DNA of 64,000 bases from Neolewinella antarctica (GTDB lineage: Bacteria > Bacteroidota > Bacteroidia > Chitinophagales > Saprospiraceae): the NCBI RefSeq assembly GCF_011927835.1, contig NZ_JAATJH010000001.1, forward strand, positions 883,104 to 947,103, read 5' to 3'. The notes under the pieces were generated by a model. That model was not told the DNA's origin and ran no database searches. It saw only the letters and a program-made list of their open reading frames with translations. Positions 44,096-52,834 of the stretch are shown piece by piece; the stretch's first letter is position 1, and each line of letters starts with the position of its first letter. Made by a program: the position numbers and the translations under genes.

Positions 44096-45417
44096 GCGTG
44101 TAATTTTTGGACGGCCGCGCGGAACTGGTCGCCGCGGTCGACGTAATTTTTGAACAGGTCGAAACTGGCGCAGCAGGGGCTGAGCAGTACGTTATCTTTT
44201 TTACCCGCGCGGTGGCCGGCAAAAACGACGGCGGATTGAGCACCGTGACATTCCAGTATTTCTGGAATAACACCGGCGAAAGTTTCTTTTAGTTTTTCGT
44301 TGTCTTTGCCCATGCAGATCAGGGTGTGAATCTTGTCTTTTACGAGAGGGAGCAGGACGTCGTAATCATTGCCCTTGTCGGTGCCACCGGCAATCCAAAC
44401 GGTTGGGCCGTCCATCGCTTCGAGGGCGAAATAGGTGGCATCGACGTTCGTTGCTTTACTGTCGTTGATCCAGGTCCGACCGTCGGTGGTGGGAATAATT
44501 TCCATTCGGTGCGGAGCGGGTACGAAGCTGTCGAGGGCGAGTTGGATTTCTTGCTCGTTGACGCCGAGTTCCAGCGCGATCCGGATGGCGAAAAGTGCGT
44601 TCAGGTCGTTGTGCTTTCCGCGCAGTTGACCGGAAGCGAGCTCGAAGGAGTAGCCGTCGACGAGGACTGATTTGCCGGAAACATCTTCCGGTCGGATCGT
44701 ACTAATTTGGCTCTTGGGGTCCTGGCGACGGAGCGCGGGTGCCAGGGTTGTAGGGTCGGCGAGGACGAGTAGGCGATCGTCTATCCGCTGAGATTGCGCG
44801 ATGCTTAATTTGCTATCCGCGTATTTTTCCAGGGAGTAGTCGTAGCGGTCCAGGTGATCGGGCGTGATGTTGAGCACTACCGCGATGTCCGGGCGGAATT
44901 CAACAATTCCGTCCAGCTGGAAACTACTCAGTTCGAGCACGTAGACATCTTGCGGCGGGAAGTCCAGTAATAATCGGGCAAAACTGTCGCCAAGATTACC
45001 ACCGGCCAAGGCTTTCACGCCAGCGAAAGCGAGCAAGTGGTGTGTCAGCAATGTCGTCGTCGTCTTACCGTTCGAGCCGGTGATACCAACGATCTTACAA
45101 CCGCGCGGTGCAAATCTTGCCGCAAATTCAATCTCGCTAATCACCAGAATTCCTCGTTCCCGCAAGGCAACAATCAATGGTACGTGATCCGGAATACCGG
45201 GACTCTTGATTACTTCCGTTGCCCCAAAAATCTTGGCCTCGCTGTGCCCCCCGAGCTCATAAGCAATACCAGCCTCGTCTAACTCGCCAACGAACCGCTC
45301 CACCCCACGCCCCGCATCGGAAACGAACACCTCGTACCCCTGCGCTAACGCCAGCCGCGCCGCGCTTACGCCGGATTCTCCGACTCCCAGTACTACGATG
45401 TTCTTTAATTCCTTCAT
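44092..45417 (-). CDS. murD: UDP-N-acetylmuramoyl-L-alanine-D-glutamate ligase
   Basis: The 441-residue ligase adds D-Glu. The N-terminal motif VLGVGESGVSAARLAL, the P-loop GITGSNGKTTTTLLTHHLL near residue 113, NITPDHLDRY and DSKATN are all present. It overlaps ftsW by 4 bp downstream. Upstream, a 125-bp purine-rich spacer separates it from mraY, the largest gap in the first half of the cluster. Confidence 0.97.
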   Translation of the reverse strand: MKELKNIVVLGVGESGVSAARLALAQGYEVFVSDAGRGVERFVGELDEAGIAYELGGHSEAKIFGATEVIKSPGIPDHVPLIVALRERGILVISEIEFAARFAPRGCKIVGITGSNGKTTTTLLTHHLLAFAGVKALAGGNLGDSFARLLLDFPPQDVYVLELSSFQLDGIVEFRPDIAVVLNITPDHLDRYDYSLEKYADSKLSIAQSQRIDDRLLVLADPTTLAPALRRQDPKSQISTIRPEDVSGKSVLVDGYSFELASGQLRGKHNDLNALFAIRIALELGVNEQEIQLALDSFVPAPHRMEIIPTTDGRTWINDSKATNVDATYFALEAMDGPTVWIAGGTDKGNDYDVLLPLVKDKIHTLICMGKDNEKLKETFAGVIPEILECHGAQSAVVFAGHRAGKKDNVLLSPCCASFDLFKNYVDRGDQFRAAVQKLHA

Positions 45418-45542
45418 CTTAATTATGCTACGACGCAGCTATTCTTATCTCTTTATTCTTTTCTCTTTTCTCCTTCTGTGTCTTCCTTTCTTCTTATGTG
45501 TTTTTTGTGTTCCTACCCACTCTGTGCCCTTCGTGGCAAAAC
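45418..45542 (-). repeat. Purine-rich degenerate repeat in the mraY-murD gap
   Basis: Read on the transcribed (minus) strand, the spacer is almost all purines with scattered C: gccacgaagggcacagag, then many variants of acacaaaa, aagaag, aaaagag and aaagagat. It looks like a decayed short tandem repeat of 6-8 base units. It interrupts an otherwise tightly packed operon. I see no terminator hairpin in it. Confidence 0.5.
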
Positions 45543-46808
45543 TCACCACAACTTCAAAGTAAGAATAGTAGCCACCGCCAACATCAAGCCCACCACCCAA
45601 AACCGAATCACAATCTTAGTCTCCGGCATCCCGATTTTTTGGTAGTGATGATGAAGTGGACTCATCTTAAATATCCGCCTCCCCTCTCCGTATTTTCGTC
45701 TGGTATATTTGAAGTAGGCAACCTGCAGAATGACCGACACGTTTTCCGCCACAAATACCCCACAGAGTAAGGGCAGCAGCAGTTCCTTGCGCAATAGAAT
45801 CGCCAGCGCCGCAATTACCCCACCCAAAGCCAGTGACCCGGTATCACCCATAAATACCGTAGCCGGAAAACTATTGTACCACAGAAAACCGAGGCAAGCG
45901 CCGAAAAGACAACCCGCGTAGATCACTAATTCCTCCGTCCCCGGCAAGAGTAAAATACCGAGGTAATTCGTGGCGATGGCGTTGGAGCTTACGTAGGCAA
46001 AAATCAGGAGCGTACCGGCGATGATGGCGGAAACACCCGTTGCTAAGCCATCCAAACCGTCCGTGAGGTTAGCCGCGTTGGAGACGGCCGTCACGACAAA
46101 AATGATGAAGGGAATAAAGACGATCCAGACCAGTTCGGTCCCGATGTTTACCCAACTCATTACGTCAGAGTACGCGAAGGCGCCATCCCGCAGAAAAGGC
46201 ACGTTCGTCATGGTCGTCCGGTAATTTGCCCGGTTGGTGAATTCCCCACTAGGTAATTGTAGTGTAGTCACTTCCCCCACCCGATCGGCTTCGGATAAAC
46301 CGATTTCGGAGGCAGCCTCCACGGCCATACGGACCACGATTTGGTCGTTGAATAACATCACGGTAGCGATAAAGACGCCTAACCCGACTTGACCCAGTAT
46401 TTTGAATTTACCAGCCAGCCCATCCTTGTTTTTCTTTTTTTGCTTCAGGTAGTCATCCAAGAACCCGATCGCTCCGAGCCACACCGTAGAAACGAGCATC
46501 GTGACCATGTAGATATTCGTGAGGTCACCCATCAATAGGCAGGGAACCAGGATAGCGAGCAGAATGATGATGCCACCCATTGTCGGGGTGCCCACTTTTT
46601 GCTTCTGTCCCTTCAGGCCCAGGTCCCGAATCTCTTCGCCCATCTGCTTCCGCCGCAGCATCCGGATGATATTGCCACCAAAGATCATGCTGATCACAAG
46701 CGAAATGATGATGGCCACCCCGGCGCGCACGCTGAGAAAATCCAGGAGGTTATCTCCCGGAAAATCGCCAAACGTAGCGCCCAGCCATTCCCACAAATTA
46801 ACTAACAT
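45543..46808 (-). CDS. mraY: Phospho-N-acetylmuramoyl-pentapeptide transferase
   Basis: The 421-residue membrane enzyme makes lipid I from UDP-MurNAc-pentapeptide and undecaprenyl phosphate. About ten spans are visible. Family motifs are KVGTPTMGG near residue 75, [16 protein letters not shown] (the catalytic Asp pair), [15 protein letters not shown] and [12 protein letters not shown], then the [12 protein letters not shown] signature near the end. Bacteroidota MraY have an extended loop between the second and third conserved regions, as here. The first 11 bp overlap the murE end. Confidence 0.97.
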   Translation of the reverse strand: MLVNLWEWLGATFGDFPGDNLLDFLSVRAGVAIIISLVISMIFGGNIIRMLRRKQMGEEIRDLGLKGQKQKVGTPTMGGIIILLAILVPCLLMGDLTNIYMVTMLVSTVWLGAIGFLDDYLKQKKKNKDGLAGKFKILGQVGLGVFIATVMLFNDQIVVRMAVEAASEIGLSEADRVGEVTTLQLPSGEFTNRANYRTTMTNVPFLRDGAFAYSDVMSWVNIGTELVWIVFIPFIIFVVTAVSNAANLTDGLDGLATGVSAIIAGTLLIFAYVSSNAIATNYLGILLLPGTEELVIYAGCLFGACLGFLWYNSFPATVFMGDTGSLALGGVIAALAILLRKELLLPLLCGVFVAENVSVILQVAYFKYTRRKYGEGRRIFKMSPLHHHYQKIGMPETKIVIRFWVVGLMLAVATILTLKLW

Positions 46809-48300
46809 GGGTGCGGAGATTAAGGGCGTTCGTTAATTCTATTTTATCGTCGAAAGGGTGCTTGACCCCGTCGATTTCTTGATACGTCTCGTGTCCTTTT
46901 CCAGCGACCAACACGATATCACCGTCATCAGCTAATTGTACGGCTGTTTGAATGGCGCTACGTCGGTCCGTGATTCGGAGGGCGCGAGCGCGGGATGCAG
47001 GGTTTTTTAGACCGGTAAACAGATCGTCAAGGATGGCTTCCGGAGATTCGGTTCGGGGATTATCCGATGTCAGAATTACCCGATCGGCTAGATCCGTCGC
47101 GACGCGGGCCATTTCGGGTCTTTTCGTTTTGTCCCGATCACCGCCGGCACCGACCACGCAGATGAGTTTGGCACTGGGGGCGAGGATTTGTTTCAGCGTT
47201 TCCAGTATGTTTTGGAGCGCGTCCGGTGTGTGGGCGTAGTCGACTACGGTGGTGAGTCTTCCCGAGGGGTCGGCTACGTTTTCCATCCGGCCGTTCGGTG
47301 CGGAGAGACTACTCAGCGTAACGAGGACTTCATCTTTCTCCATCCCCAGTTCCAGCGCGACGCCGTATGCGGCGAGCAAATTATAGGCATTGTAGCGGCC
47401 GAGCAGGCGAGTAAAAAGTTCCGTGTCGTCTATCTCGAGTTGTAAACCCTGTGGCGAATCACTAAGCACTTTCGCGCGGTAGTCAACTACTTTCCGGAGC
47501 GAGTAGAAGCGTTTTTTCGCCTCGGTATTTTGCAGCATCACCGGTCCGTTCTTATCGTCGGCGTTGCTGAGGGCGAAGGCCGTTTTGGGGAGGTGGTCGA
47601 AAAAAGCTTTTTTGGCTTCGAGGTAGGCCCGGAAGGTTTCGTGGTAGTCGAGGTGGTCGTGGCTGAGGTTGGTGAATACGCCGCCGTCGAAAGCCAGACC
47701 CACCGTGCGCCGCTGGTCGATCGCGTGGCTGCTGACTTCCATGAAGACGTAGTCACAACCGACGTCCCGCATTTCGGCCAGATTGGCGTTGATGCTGATC
47801 GCATCGGGGGTTGTGTGGGTAGCTTGTTTCGGTTCTTTACCAATCCGAATTTCTACCGTGGAGAGTAGTCCGCATTTGTATCCCAGTCCGGTAAAAAGAT
47901 CGTGCAGCAGGGTGGCGACGGTAGTCTTGCCGTTGGTGCCGGTAATGCCGATTAGTTTTAGTTCCTCGCTAGGGTCACCGTAGTAAGCCGCGGCGATGAT
48001 GGCGAGGGCGGCGGCGCTGTCTTCGACGGTAATGAAAGTTACCGGCTCCGACCCATCAGCTTTGCTTTCTTGCGCAATTTTCATGGCACCGGCGTCCGCG
48101 CCAACAACTACGGTGGCTCCGGCGGCGATGGCTTTTGTGATGTAGTCGTGACCGTCAACCTGAGTGCCCTTGACGGCAACGAAGAGGCTACCTTTCTTCA
48201 CCTTACGAGAATCAAAGGCCACGCCACTCACGCCACGGCCCGCCACCTCGCCGGCGAGGGCGATCATGGTGAGGCGATCCGTAAAATGAGTGAGGTGCAT
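46798..48300 (-). CDS. murE: UDP-MurNAc-tripeptide synthetase
   Basis: The 500-residue ligase adds the third amino acid of the stem peptide. The N-terminal domain has [21 protein letters not shown], the P-loop [15 protein letters not shown] lies near residue 118, and [14 protein letters not shown] near residue 410 matches the DNPR motif of enzymes using meso-diaminopimelate. Residues 67-75 (GADAGAMKI) come from a stretch that matches the dispersed repeat and its A/T-rich tail; this variable loop is several residues longer than I would expect. It lies 74 bp after ftsI and overlaps mraY. Confidence 0.96.
   Translation of the reverse strand: MHLTHFTDRLTMIALAGEVAGRGVSGVAFDSRKVKKGSLFVAVKGTQVDGHDYITKAIAAGATVVVGADAGAMKIAQESKADGSEPVTFITVEDSAAALAIIAAAYYGDPSEELKLIGITGTNGKTTVATLLHDLFTGLGYKCGLLSTVEIRIGKEPKQATHTTPDAISINANLAEMRDVGCDYVFMEVSSHAIDQRRTVGLAFDGGVFTNLSHDHLDYHETFRAYLEAKKAFFDHLPKTAFALSNADDKNGPVMLQNTEAKKRFYSLRKVVDYRAKVLSDSPQGLQLEIDDTELFTRLLGRYNAYNLLAAYGVALELGMEKDEVLVTLSSLSAPNGRMENVADPSGRLTTVVDYAHTPDALQNILETLKQILAPSAKLICVVGAGGDRDKTKRPEMARVATDLADRVILTSDNPRTESPEAILDDLFTGLKNPASRARALRITDRRSAIQTAVQLADDGDIVLVAGKGHETYQEIDGVKHPFDDKIELTNALNLRTHVS
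48066..48102 (-). repeat. Dispersed GC-rich repeat, copy inside murE
   Basis: The minus-strand core ggcgcggacgccggtgcc is followed by atgaaaattgcgcaagaaag. This parallels the intergenic copy at 16059 (core, three bases, aaaattg, then aagaag). The match in both core and tail argues against chance similarity. It is read in frame as [13 protein letters not shown]. Confidence 0.6.
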
Positions 48301-48374
48301 GGTTTCTAGATAGGTTGCAAAAAAATGAATTCGCTTAGTAAATCTTGTTTGTGTACGGCCCGGTTGGCGTAGCG

Positions 48375-50492
48375 TCAGTTGAGAACGAGCGTAACGTTTT
48401 TGCCCTTTCCACTGCCGACATCACTTTGCCAAACTTGCTTGGTCACGCGGCCCACGCCTTTAGGTTGAACGACGTGGCCGGCATTCTCCAGCACATAAAT
48501 GGCGTCACGCAAGCGCATCCCGCGCACGTCAGGGTATACTGGATTACCGGGTCGGGTAGCTTGCAACGACACCCGTTCATCGGAAGAGCGCACTTCGGCC
48601 ATCTCGGTTTGTGTGATCGAATCCGTGCTGACGTTGACGTAGCGAAGGATTGTTTCAATCTCCGTGGTGAAGCCGACATCTTTGTCCGGCAGCTGGCTAG
48701 CGTAGAGTACGGGGCGCGGGCCCTGATTGAGCGGCTCGTGCACCTCAATCATGCTGTTGTAGATATTATCGGCGATCTCCCTAAAAACGGGGCCGGCCAC
48801 TTCGCCACCGTAATACGCGCCCTGGCTAGGGTTGAAGATCACGACGATGATGCTGTATTTTGGATTTTCGGCCGGGAAGTAACCGGCGAAACTGGCCTGG
48901 TATTTCTTTTTACCGCGCTTGCCGTAGTTCTGCTGGCTAGTACCGGTTTTGCCCGCGAACCGATACTGATCGGATTTTAGTTTGCGGGCGGTTCCCCTAT
49001 CCACGACGCCCTCCAGCAGTGACTGTAACTGCTCGATGGTTGTTTGGGAAGCAATGTTCTCCTCGACGACGGTTGGCTTGAAGCGCTCAACGGATTTACC
49101 CTCCCGCCGCAACTCTTCGACTAAGTAAGGCTTCATGTACCGGCCATTATTAGCGACTGAGTTGAAAAATGTCAGCGTTTGTAGCGGCGTCAGGCGACTC
49201 TCGTAGCCAAAGGCGAGCCAGGCGCGGGAGATGCCGGACCAAAACTCGGAGGTCGTATCGGCAATGAATGGTTCGGCTTCTCCGGTGATCTCCAAACCAG
49301 TTTTTTCCGCCAAATGGAAATCCTGGAGCCGTTCGCTGAATTCGTTGCCCCGGTAAAGACTATCCGCCAGCTTGGCCATGGCGACATTGGAGGACTGCTC
49401 GAAAGCCTGACGAATGCTGATCGTGTTCCAATTCTTGCTGAGGGGGTTGGAATCCTTGATCGTCTTATCGTAAAAAGTCTTTTCACCCCGCTCGATGTCG
49501 ATCTCGTCTTCGAGCGTGACTTTGCCGTCTTCCAGGAGGGCCATCATCGTGGCGAGCTTGAAGGTGGAGCCCGGCTCGGTCGACTTAGCGATGGCGTAGT
49601 TATAGTTTTCGTAGTACTTATTGCTGGTGTTATTTCCCTTACCTAGGTTCGCGATGGCCCGGATGGCACCCGTTTCTACGTCCATGACGATGGCCGTGCC
49701 CCAGTCCGGCAGGTGGCGGCGGGCGGCTTTGAAGAGGGCGTTCTCCGTGATGTCCTGAATATTGACGTTAATCGTGCTGTGGACGTCGGCGCCGGCGGTG
49801 GGCTCTACGACCGTCAGGTCCTCCAGTGGCAACCAGCCTCCGCCGTTAGGAATGCGGAACATCCTGGCTTGGCCCTTTTTACCCGCCAGTTGCTCGTCGA
49901 AGGCTTCTTCTAGTCCGACCTTTTCGGTACCCAGCTTACCAACCGTGCGGCGGGCGAGCCAACCGAAAGGGCGCTTCCGTTCTTCGCGGTTCTCCACGAT
50001 CAGTCCGCCGCCCAAACGGCCGAGGTTGAACAGGGGAAACGTTTGGATGAATTGCAGATCGCGGTAGCTGACACTTTCGGATAGCCGGTAATAGTGATTC
50101 GCGCCGTTGACCATGCTGTCGCGCATGTACACCAAGCTGTCCCGCCAGTCGCCGGCCGTGTGGCTGGGGTCGATGTGGAGGGAGATAAGATAAGCGAGGC
50201 TGTCGATGTTGCCGTAGTAATCCTTCGGGCCGGCCATGAAGGGGTCGAAGCGCAGACTGAAGTAGGGAACGGAAGTGGCCAACAGGTTATCATCCTGGGA
50301 GTAGATGTTTCCACGTTCGGCCTGGAGGGTTACGTCCCGCACGTACGCCTTGCCTAACTCCTGGTATTTGTCCTGGTCGAAGACCGCAATCTCGAACGTA
50401 CGGTATACGAGCAAGAGGGCCACGGGCACGACGATCACCGCGAAGATGATGTAGACCCGGAGGAGGACTTCGTCTTTAAAATTAACGGCCAT
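48375..50492 (-). CDS. ftsI: Penicillin-binding protein 3 (FtsI) with C-terminal PASTA domain
   Basis: The 705-residue class B transpeptidase cross-links septal peptidoglycan. One membrane span is at about residues 11-30. The N-terminal dimerisation region starts at about 50 with RGNIYSQDDNLLA. The transpeptidase motifs are Ser309-Thr-Phe-Lys312 in STEPGSTFK, SSN in FEQSSNVAMAKL, and KTGT in FAGKTGTSQQ. The last about 60 residues (VYPDVRGMRLRDAIYVLENAG) form one PASTA domain, as is common in Bacteroidota FtsI. It lies 74 bp after ftsL. Confidence 0.96.
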   Translation of the reverse strand: MAVNFKDEVLLRVYIIFAVIVVPVALLLVYRTFEIAVFDQDKYQELGKAYVRDVTLQAERGNIYSQDDNLLATSVPYFSLRFDPFMAGPKDYYGNIDSLAYLISLHIDPSHTAGDWRDSLVYMRDSMVNGANHYYRLSESVSYRDLQFIQTFPLFNLGRLGGGLIVENREERKRPFGWLARRTVGKLGTEKVGLEEAFDEQLAGKKGQARMFRIPNGGGWLPLEDLTVVEPTAGADVHSTINVNIQDITENALFKAARRHLPDWGTAIVMDVETGAIRAIANLGKGNNTSNKYYENYNYAIAKSTEPGSTFKLATMMALLEDGKVTLEDEIDIERGEKTFYDKTIKDSNPLSKNWNTISIRQAFEQSSNVAMAKLADSLYRGNEFSERLQDFHLAEKTGLEITGEAEPFIADTTSEFWSGISRAWLAFGYESRLTPLQTLTFFNSVANNGRYMKPYLVEELRREGKSVERFKPTVVEENIASQTTIEQLQSLLEGVVDRGTARKLKSDQYRFAGKTGTSQQNYGKRGKKKYQASFAGYFPAENPKYSIIVVIFNPSQGAYYGGEVAGPVFREIADNIYNSMIEVHEPLNQGPRPVLYASQLPDKDVGFTTEIETILRYVNVSTDSITQTEMAEVRSSDERVSLQATRPGNPVYPDVRGMRLRDAIYVLENAGHVVQPKGVGRVTKQVWQSDVGSGKGKNVTLVLN

Positions 50493-50565
50493 GGCGGCAA
50501 AACGTGTTGAAAGGTGGTGTGCTGTTGTTCTTTGAGTGGTCGGCGGTTTGACGTCTCGCCATCTT

Positions 50566-50871
50566 TTAGTCGTTAACGACCAGTTTTTTTGGTTTACCCC
50601 GGTGCATTCTCAGGCCGTCTTCCCGGACGGTTTCGACGACTTCGGAGCGGAGGCCATTGTACATGTTTTCGCTCTGTAGCGTGAGGTAAAGCCAGTTCTT
50701 CTCCTTCAGGTCTTTCTCTAGTGTTTGTATCCGGCGAACGTTGAACTCGGCGTAGTGGGCATTACCGATGTACACCAGCGCGAGGACGCCCAGAAAAGCA
50801 ATGAAGCCGAGGTTACTCAGGATAAAGGTCGACACGTCGTAGGATCGGCTTTTTTTACTCTTGGCTGCCAT
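50566..50871 (-). CDS. ftsL: FtsL-like cell division protein
   Basis: The 101-residue product from ATG 50871 has a basic N-terminus (MAAKSKKSR), one span at about residues 22-40 (LGFIAFLGVLALVYIGN) and a coiled-coil segment (NVRRIQTLEKDLKEKNWLYLTLQSENMY). This is the FtsL arrangement, though the sequence is poorly conserved, so the call leans on position between rsmH and ftsI. A GTG four codons upstream (50883) is an alternative start. FtsL bridges FtsQ/FtsB and FtsW/FtsI. Confidence 0.85.
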   Translation of the reverse strand: MAAKSKKSRSYDVSTFILSNLGFIAFLGVLALVYIGNAHYAEFNVRRIQTLEKDLKEKNWLYLTLQSENMYNGLRSEVVETVREDGLRMHRGKPKKLVVND

Positions 50872-50931
50872 TTTTTGTTTCACACGTAATTAGAAAAATA
50901 TAGACTGAACTTCGGGTACTAAGTGGTCTTA

Positions 50932-51852
50932 TTACTTGGTGCTCGCGGCTCGTTCCCCCACCCGCATTTTAGCGCTACGGGCGCGGGAGTTTCGCTGAAG
51001 TTCATCAGCGGGTGGCAGCACTGGTTTCTTGGTCAGGATTTTGTACGGTCGGTCAATGTTCCCGTAAAAATCTTTGATCATTTCCCCCTTAGCGTTACCG
51101 GTTTTTAGGAAGTTCTTGGTGATGCGATCTTCCAGAGAGTGATAAGAAATAACGACGAGTCGACCGTGTTGTGGTATCAGTAAGTCGGTGGCCGTAGCCA
51201 ATAAATCAGTAAGTGCGCCGATCTCGTCGTTAACTTCTATTCTTAATGCTTGAAAAACTTGTGCCAGGTAGCGGGGCCGCGTGCCTCGAACTAGCGGATC
51301 GCACACGTCCAGGAAGTCCTGAATGGATACGATCGGCTGGCGCTCCCGAGCTTCGGCGATTGCCTGGGCCAGGGTGCGGGCGTTACGGACTTCGCCGTAT
51401 TCCCCCAAGACTTTCTGCAGGTCGTCCGCTTCGTAGTTATTCACTATGTCGGCGGCCGTCCGGTCGGCGGTCTTGCCCATGCGCATGTCCAGGTCCGCGT
51501 TGAAACGGTAACTGAACCCCCTTTCGGCCTGGTTGAACTGGTGGCTGGAAACCCCCAGGTCGGCGAGCAACCCATCGATCTGGGTGATGCCGTACAGGCG
51601 CAAGTGGTTGCGTAGGTGGCGGAAGTTGGCGGCTACGAAGGTGAAGCGGTCATCGGGGAGAGCATTGGCCCTGGCTTCCTCATCCTGGTCAAAACCGAAC
51701 AGCTTCAGATCCATGTCCTTAGCGTGTTCGAGGATGAGGCGGCTGTGGCCACCCCCACCGAAGGTTACGTCTACGTAAACTCCTCCCGGACGGAGATTCA
51801 ATGCTTCCACGCATTCGTGGGCCAGCACCGGCACGTGGTATTCCGCACTCAC
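50932..51852 (-). CDS. rsmH: 16S rRNA (cytosine-1402-N4)-methyltransferase
   Basis: The 306-residue enzyme methylates C1402 in 16S rRNA. Family markers are YHVPVLAHECVEAL at the start, YVDVTFGGGGHSRLIL (SAM motif), FGFDQDEEA, DGLLADLGVSSHQFN, ERGFSYRFNADLDMRM and VVISYHSLEDRITKNF. The start codon is GTG at 51852, immediately after the TAA of mraZ; no ATG is close. This direct abutment implies coupled translation. Confidence 0.96.
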   Translation of the reverse strand: MSAEYHVPVLAHECVEALNLRPGGVYVDVTFGGGGHSRLILEHAKDMDLKLFGFDQDEEARANALPDDRFTFVAANFRHLRNHLRLYGITQIDGLLADLGVSSHQFNQAERGFSYRFNADLDMRMGKTADRTAADIVNNYEADDLQKVLGEYGEVRNARTLAQAIAEARERQPIVSIQDFLDVCDPLVRGTRPRYLAQVFQALRIEVNDEIGALTDLLATATDLLIPQHGRLVVISYHSLEDRITKNFLKTGNAKGEMIKDFYGNIDRPYKILTKKPVLPPADELQRNSRARSAKMRVGERAASTK

Positions 51853-52335
51853 TTAAGCGGGTGGGTTTACCGGGTACGCGGGTAGATTACCGAATAACTC
51901 TCTACCGAGGGCCGCGTAGTCTTCCGCGGGGACCTCGAGTAGTTTGTCGTACTCGGTTTCCGTCCAGATTTCAATTTTGTCTTCGCGCGCGGTCAGGATC
52001 AGTTTGCTGACTTGGCTGGCGTAGGTCTGAAGCCTTTTGGGCAACTGAATACGGTCGGCCGAATCGAGCGAAACTTCGTTAGCGCCACGCCAGAAAGCCT
52101 GGGCGTATTGCTTCACGCGGGGGTCCAGTTCGGAGCGCTGGTTGAGCGCCTCGATCTCTTTTTCCCACACGGGCCGGGGGTACAGTGTTAAGTGCGGGTC
52201 CCAACCCTGACGGATGACGAATTGCAAGTGATCGGTATCTCCCAACTTCTTCAAAAGACCGGCGGGCATACGAAATCTGCCCTTCGCATCGAGGGAAACT
52301 TCATACTCACCGATCAAGCCGTAGTGTGGAATCAT
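51853..52335 (-). CDS. mraZ: Transcriptional regulator MraZ
   Basis: The 160-residue protein has two SpoVT/AbrB-type DNA-binding units: GEYEVSLDAKGRFRMPAGLLKKLG at about residues 9-32 and NEVSLDSADRIQLPKRLQTYA at about 87-107, with the DxxGR/DxxxR cores visible. MraZ oligomers bind phased repeats upstream of their own gene and repress the dcw cluster. Such repeats are present here at 52393-52427. It is the first gene of the cluster. Confidence 0.96.
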   Translation of the reverse strand: MIPHYGLIGEYEVSLDAKGRFRMPAGLLKKLGDTDHLQFVIRQGWDPHLTLYPRPVWEKEIEALNQRSELDPRVKQYAQAFWRGANEVSLDSADRIQLPKRLQTYASQVSKLILTAREDKIEIWTETEYDKLLEVPAEDYAALGRELFGNLPAYPVNPPA

Positions 52336-52369
52336 AGATCATTTGCGCAGGGGCTCACTTGCCCCGTGA

Positions 52370-52398
52370 CGAACGTAAAAGTACGTACGAGCAACACA
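52370..52398 (-). promoter_or_regulatory. Candidate promoter of the dcw cluster
   Basis: On the minus strand TGTG (52398-52395) and TACGTTCG (52377-52370) are 17 bp apart, each one base from the Bacteroidota TTTG and TAnnTTTG boxes. Transcription would start near 52366, just before a 5-bp GC hairpin (ggggc/gcccc, 52350-52365) and about 30 bases ahead of the mraZ ATG. Confidence 0.4.
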
Positions 52399-52427
52399 TT
52401 TTCCCACTTTTACCCACTAAATTTCAC
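52393..52427 (-). promoter_or_regulatory. MraZ-binding box: four GTG repeats phased at 10 bp
   Basis: On the minus strand GTGAA, GTGGG, GTGGG and GTGTT start exactly 10 bp apart, with A/T-rich spacers. MraZ boxes in other bacteria are repeats of a GTGG/TGGG core at 10-bp spacing upstream of mraZ. The repeat nearest the gene overlaps the predicted -33 element, which fits autorepression. Confidence 0.75.
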
Positions 52428-52726
52428 AATTTTCTTTCCAGAAAACGTCGCTGACAGCGTTTAACATTTTGGTGTTAGCAAATTAGCTAACGTATTGTAT
52501 CGGGTTCTCAATTAAGCGACAAAATCGAATGATCAAGCACAAATTATTGATAGTCTATCGTTCGTTTTGAATTCTTCCATCCACTACGTAAAGTGGTAAA
52601 ATGTGTGAATTTCAGTCTGGCTACGGAGATGTACTTGCATTTTGTGCCAGCAGACAACACTTCTATGGAACGGTTTTGAGTCGCTGCCTGGAGGTTAGCT
52701 TCTCCGCTCCTCTACCCATTTACCTT
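52428..52726. other. Gene-free stretch upstream of the dcw cluster
   Basis: These 299 bp between the MraZ box and the repeat elements are A/T-rich at first (52428-52600) and show no gene. A frame running rightwards from 52601 reads through a palindrome and a heptamer tract and is not a credible protein. Confidence 0.5.
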
Positions 52727-52772
52727 GCACCCGCGACCGCGCCCTTAATATTGAGGGCGCGGTCGCGGGTGC
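52727..52772. repeat. Dispersed GC-rich repeat, perfect inverted pair
   Basis: gcacccgcgaccgcgccc (52727-52744) and its exact reverse complement (52755-52772) flank a 10-base A/T-rich loop. Each arm is one copy of the dispersed repeat core with T at the variable position. It sits at the 3' side of leuS and would form a very stable hairpin. Confidence 0.85.
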
Positions 52773-52784
52773 GGAGTTTGGACG

Positions 52785-52830
52785 AAAGAGCAAAGAGCAA
52801 AGAGCAAAGAGCAAAGAGCAAAGAGCAAAG
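52785..52830 (+). repeat. Heptanucleotide tandem repeat (aaagagc, about 6.6 copies)
   Basis: Six perfect copies of aaagagc plus aaag run without interruption, ending 5 bp before the leuS stop codon (52835, minus strand). Such tracts change copy number by slippage. Confidence 0.9.
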
Positions 52831-52834
52831 AAAA

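Noticed and set aside
52785-52830. Tandem heptamers considered as a CRISPR array
   Set aside because: Units are contiguous 7-mers with no spacers and no cas genes nearby.
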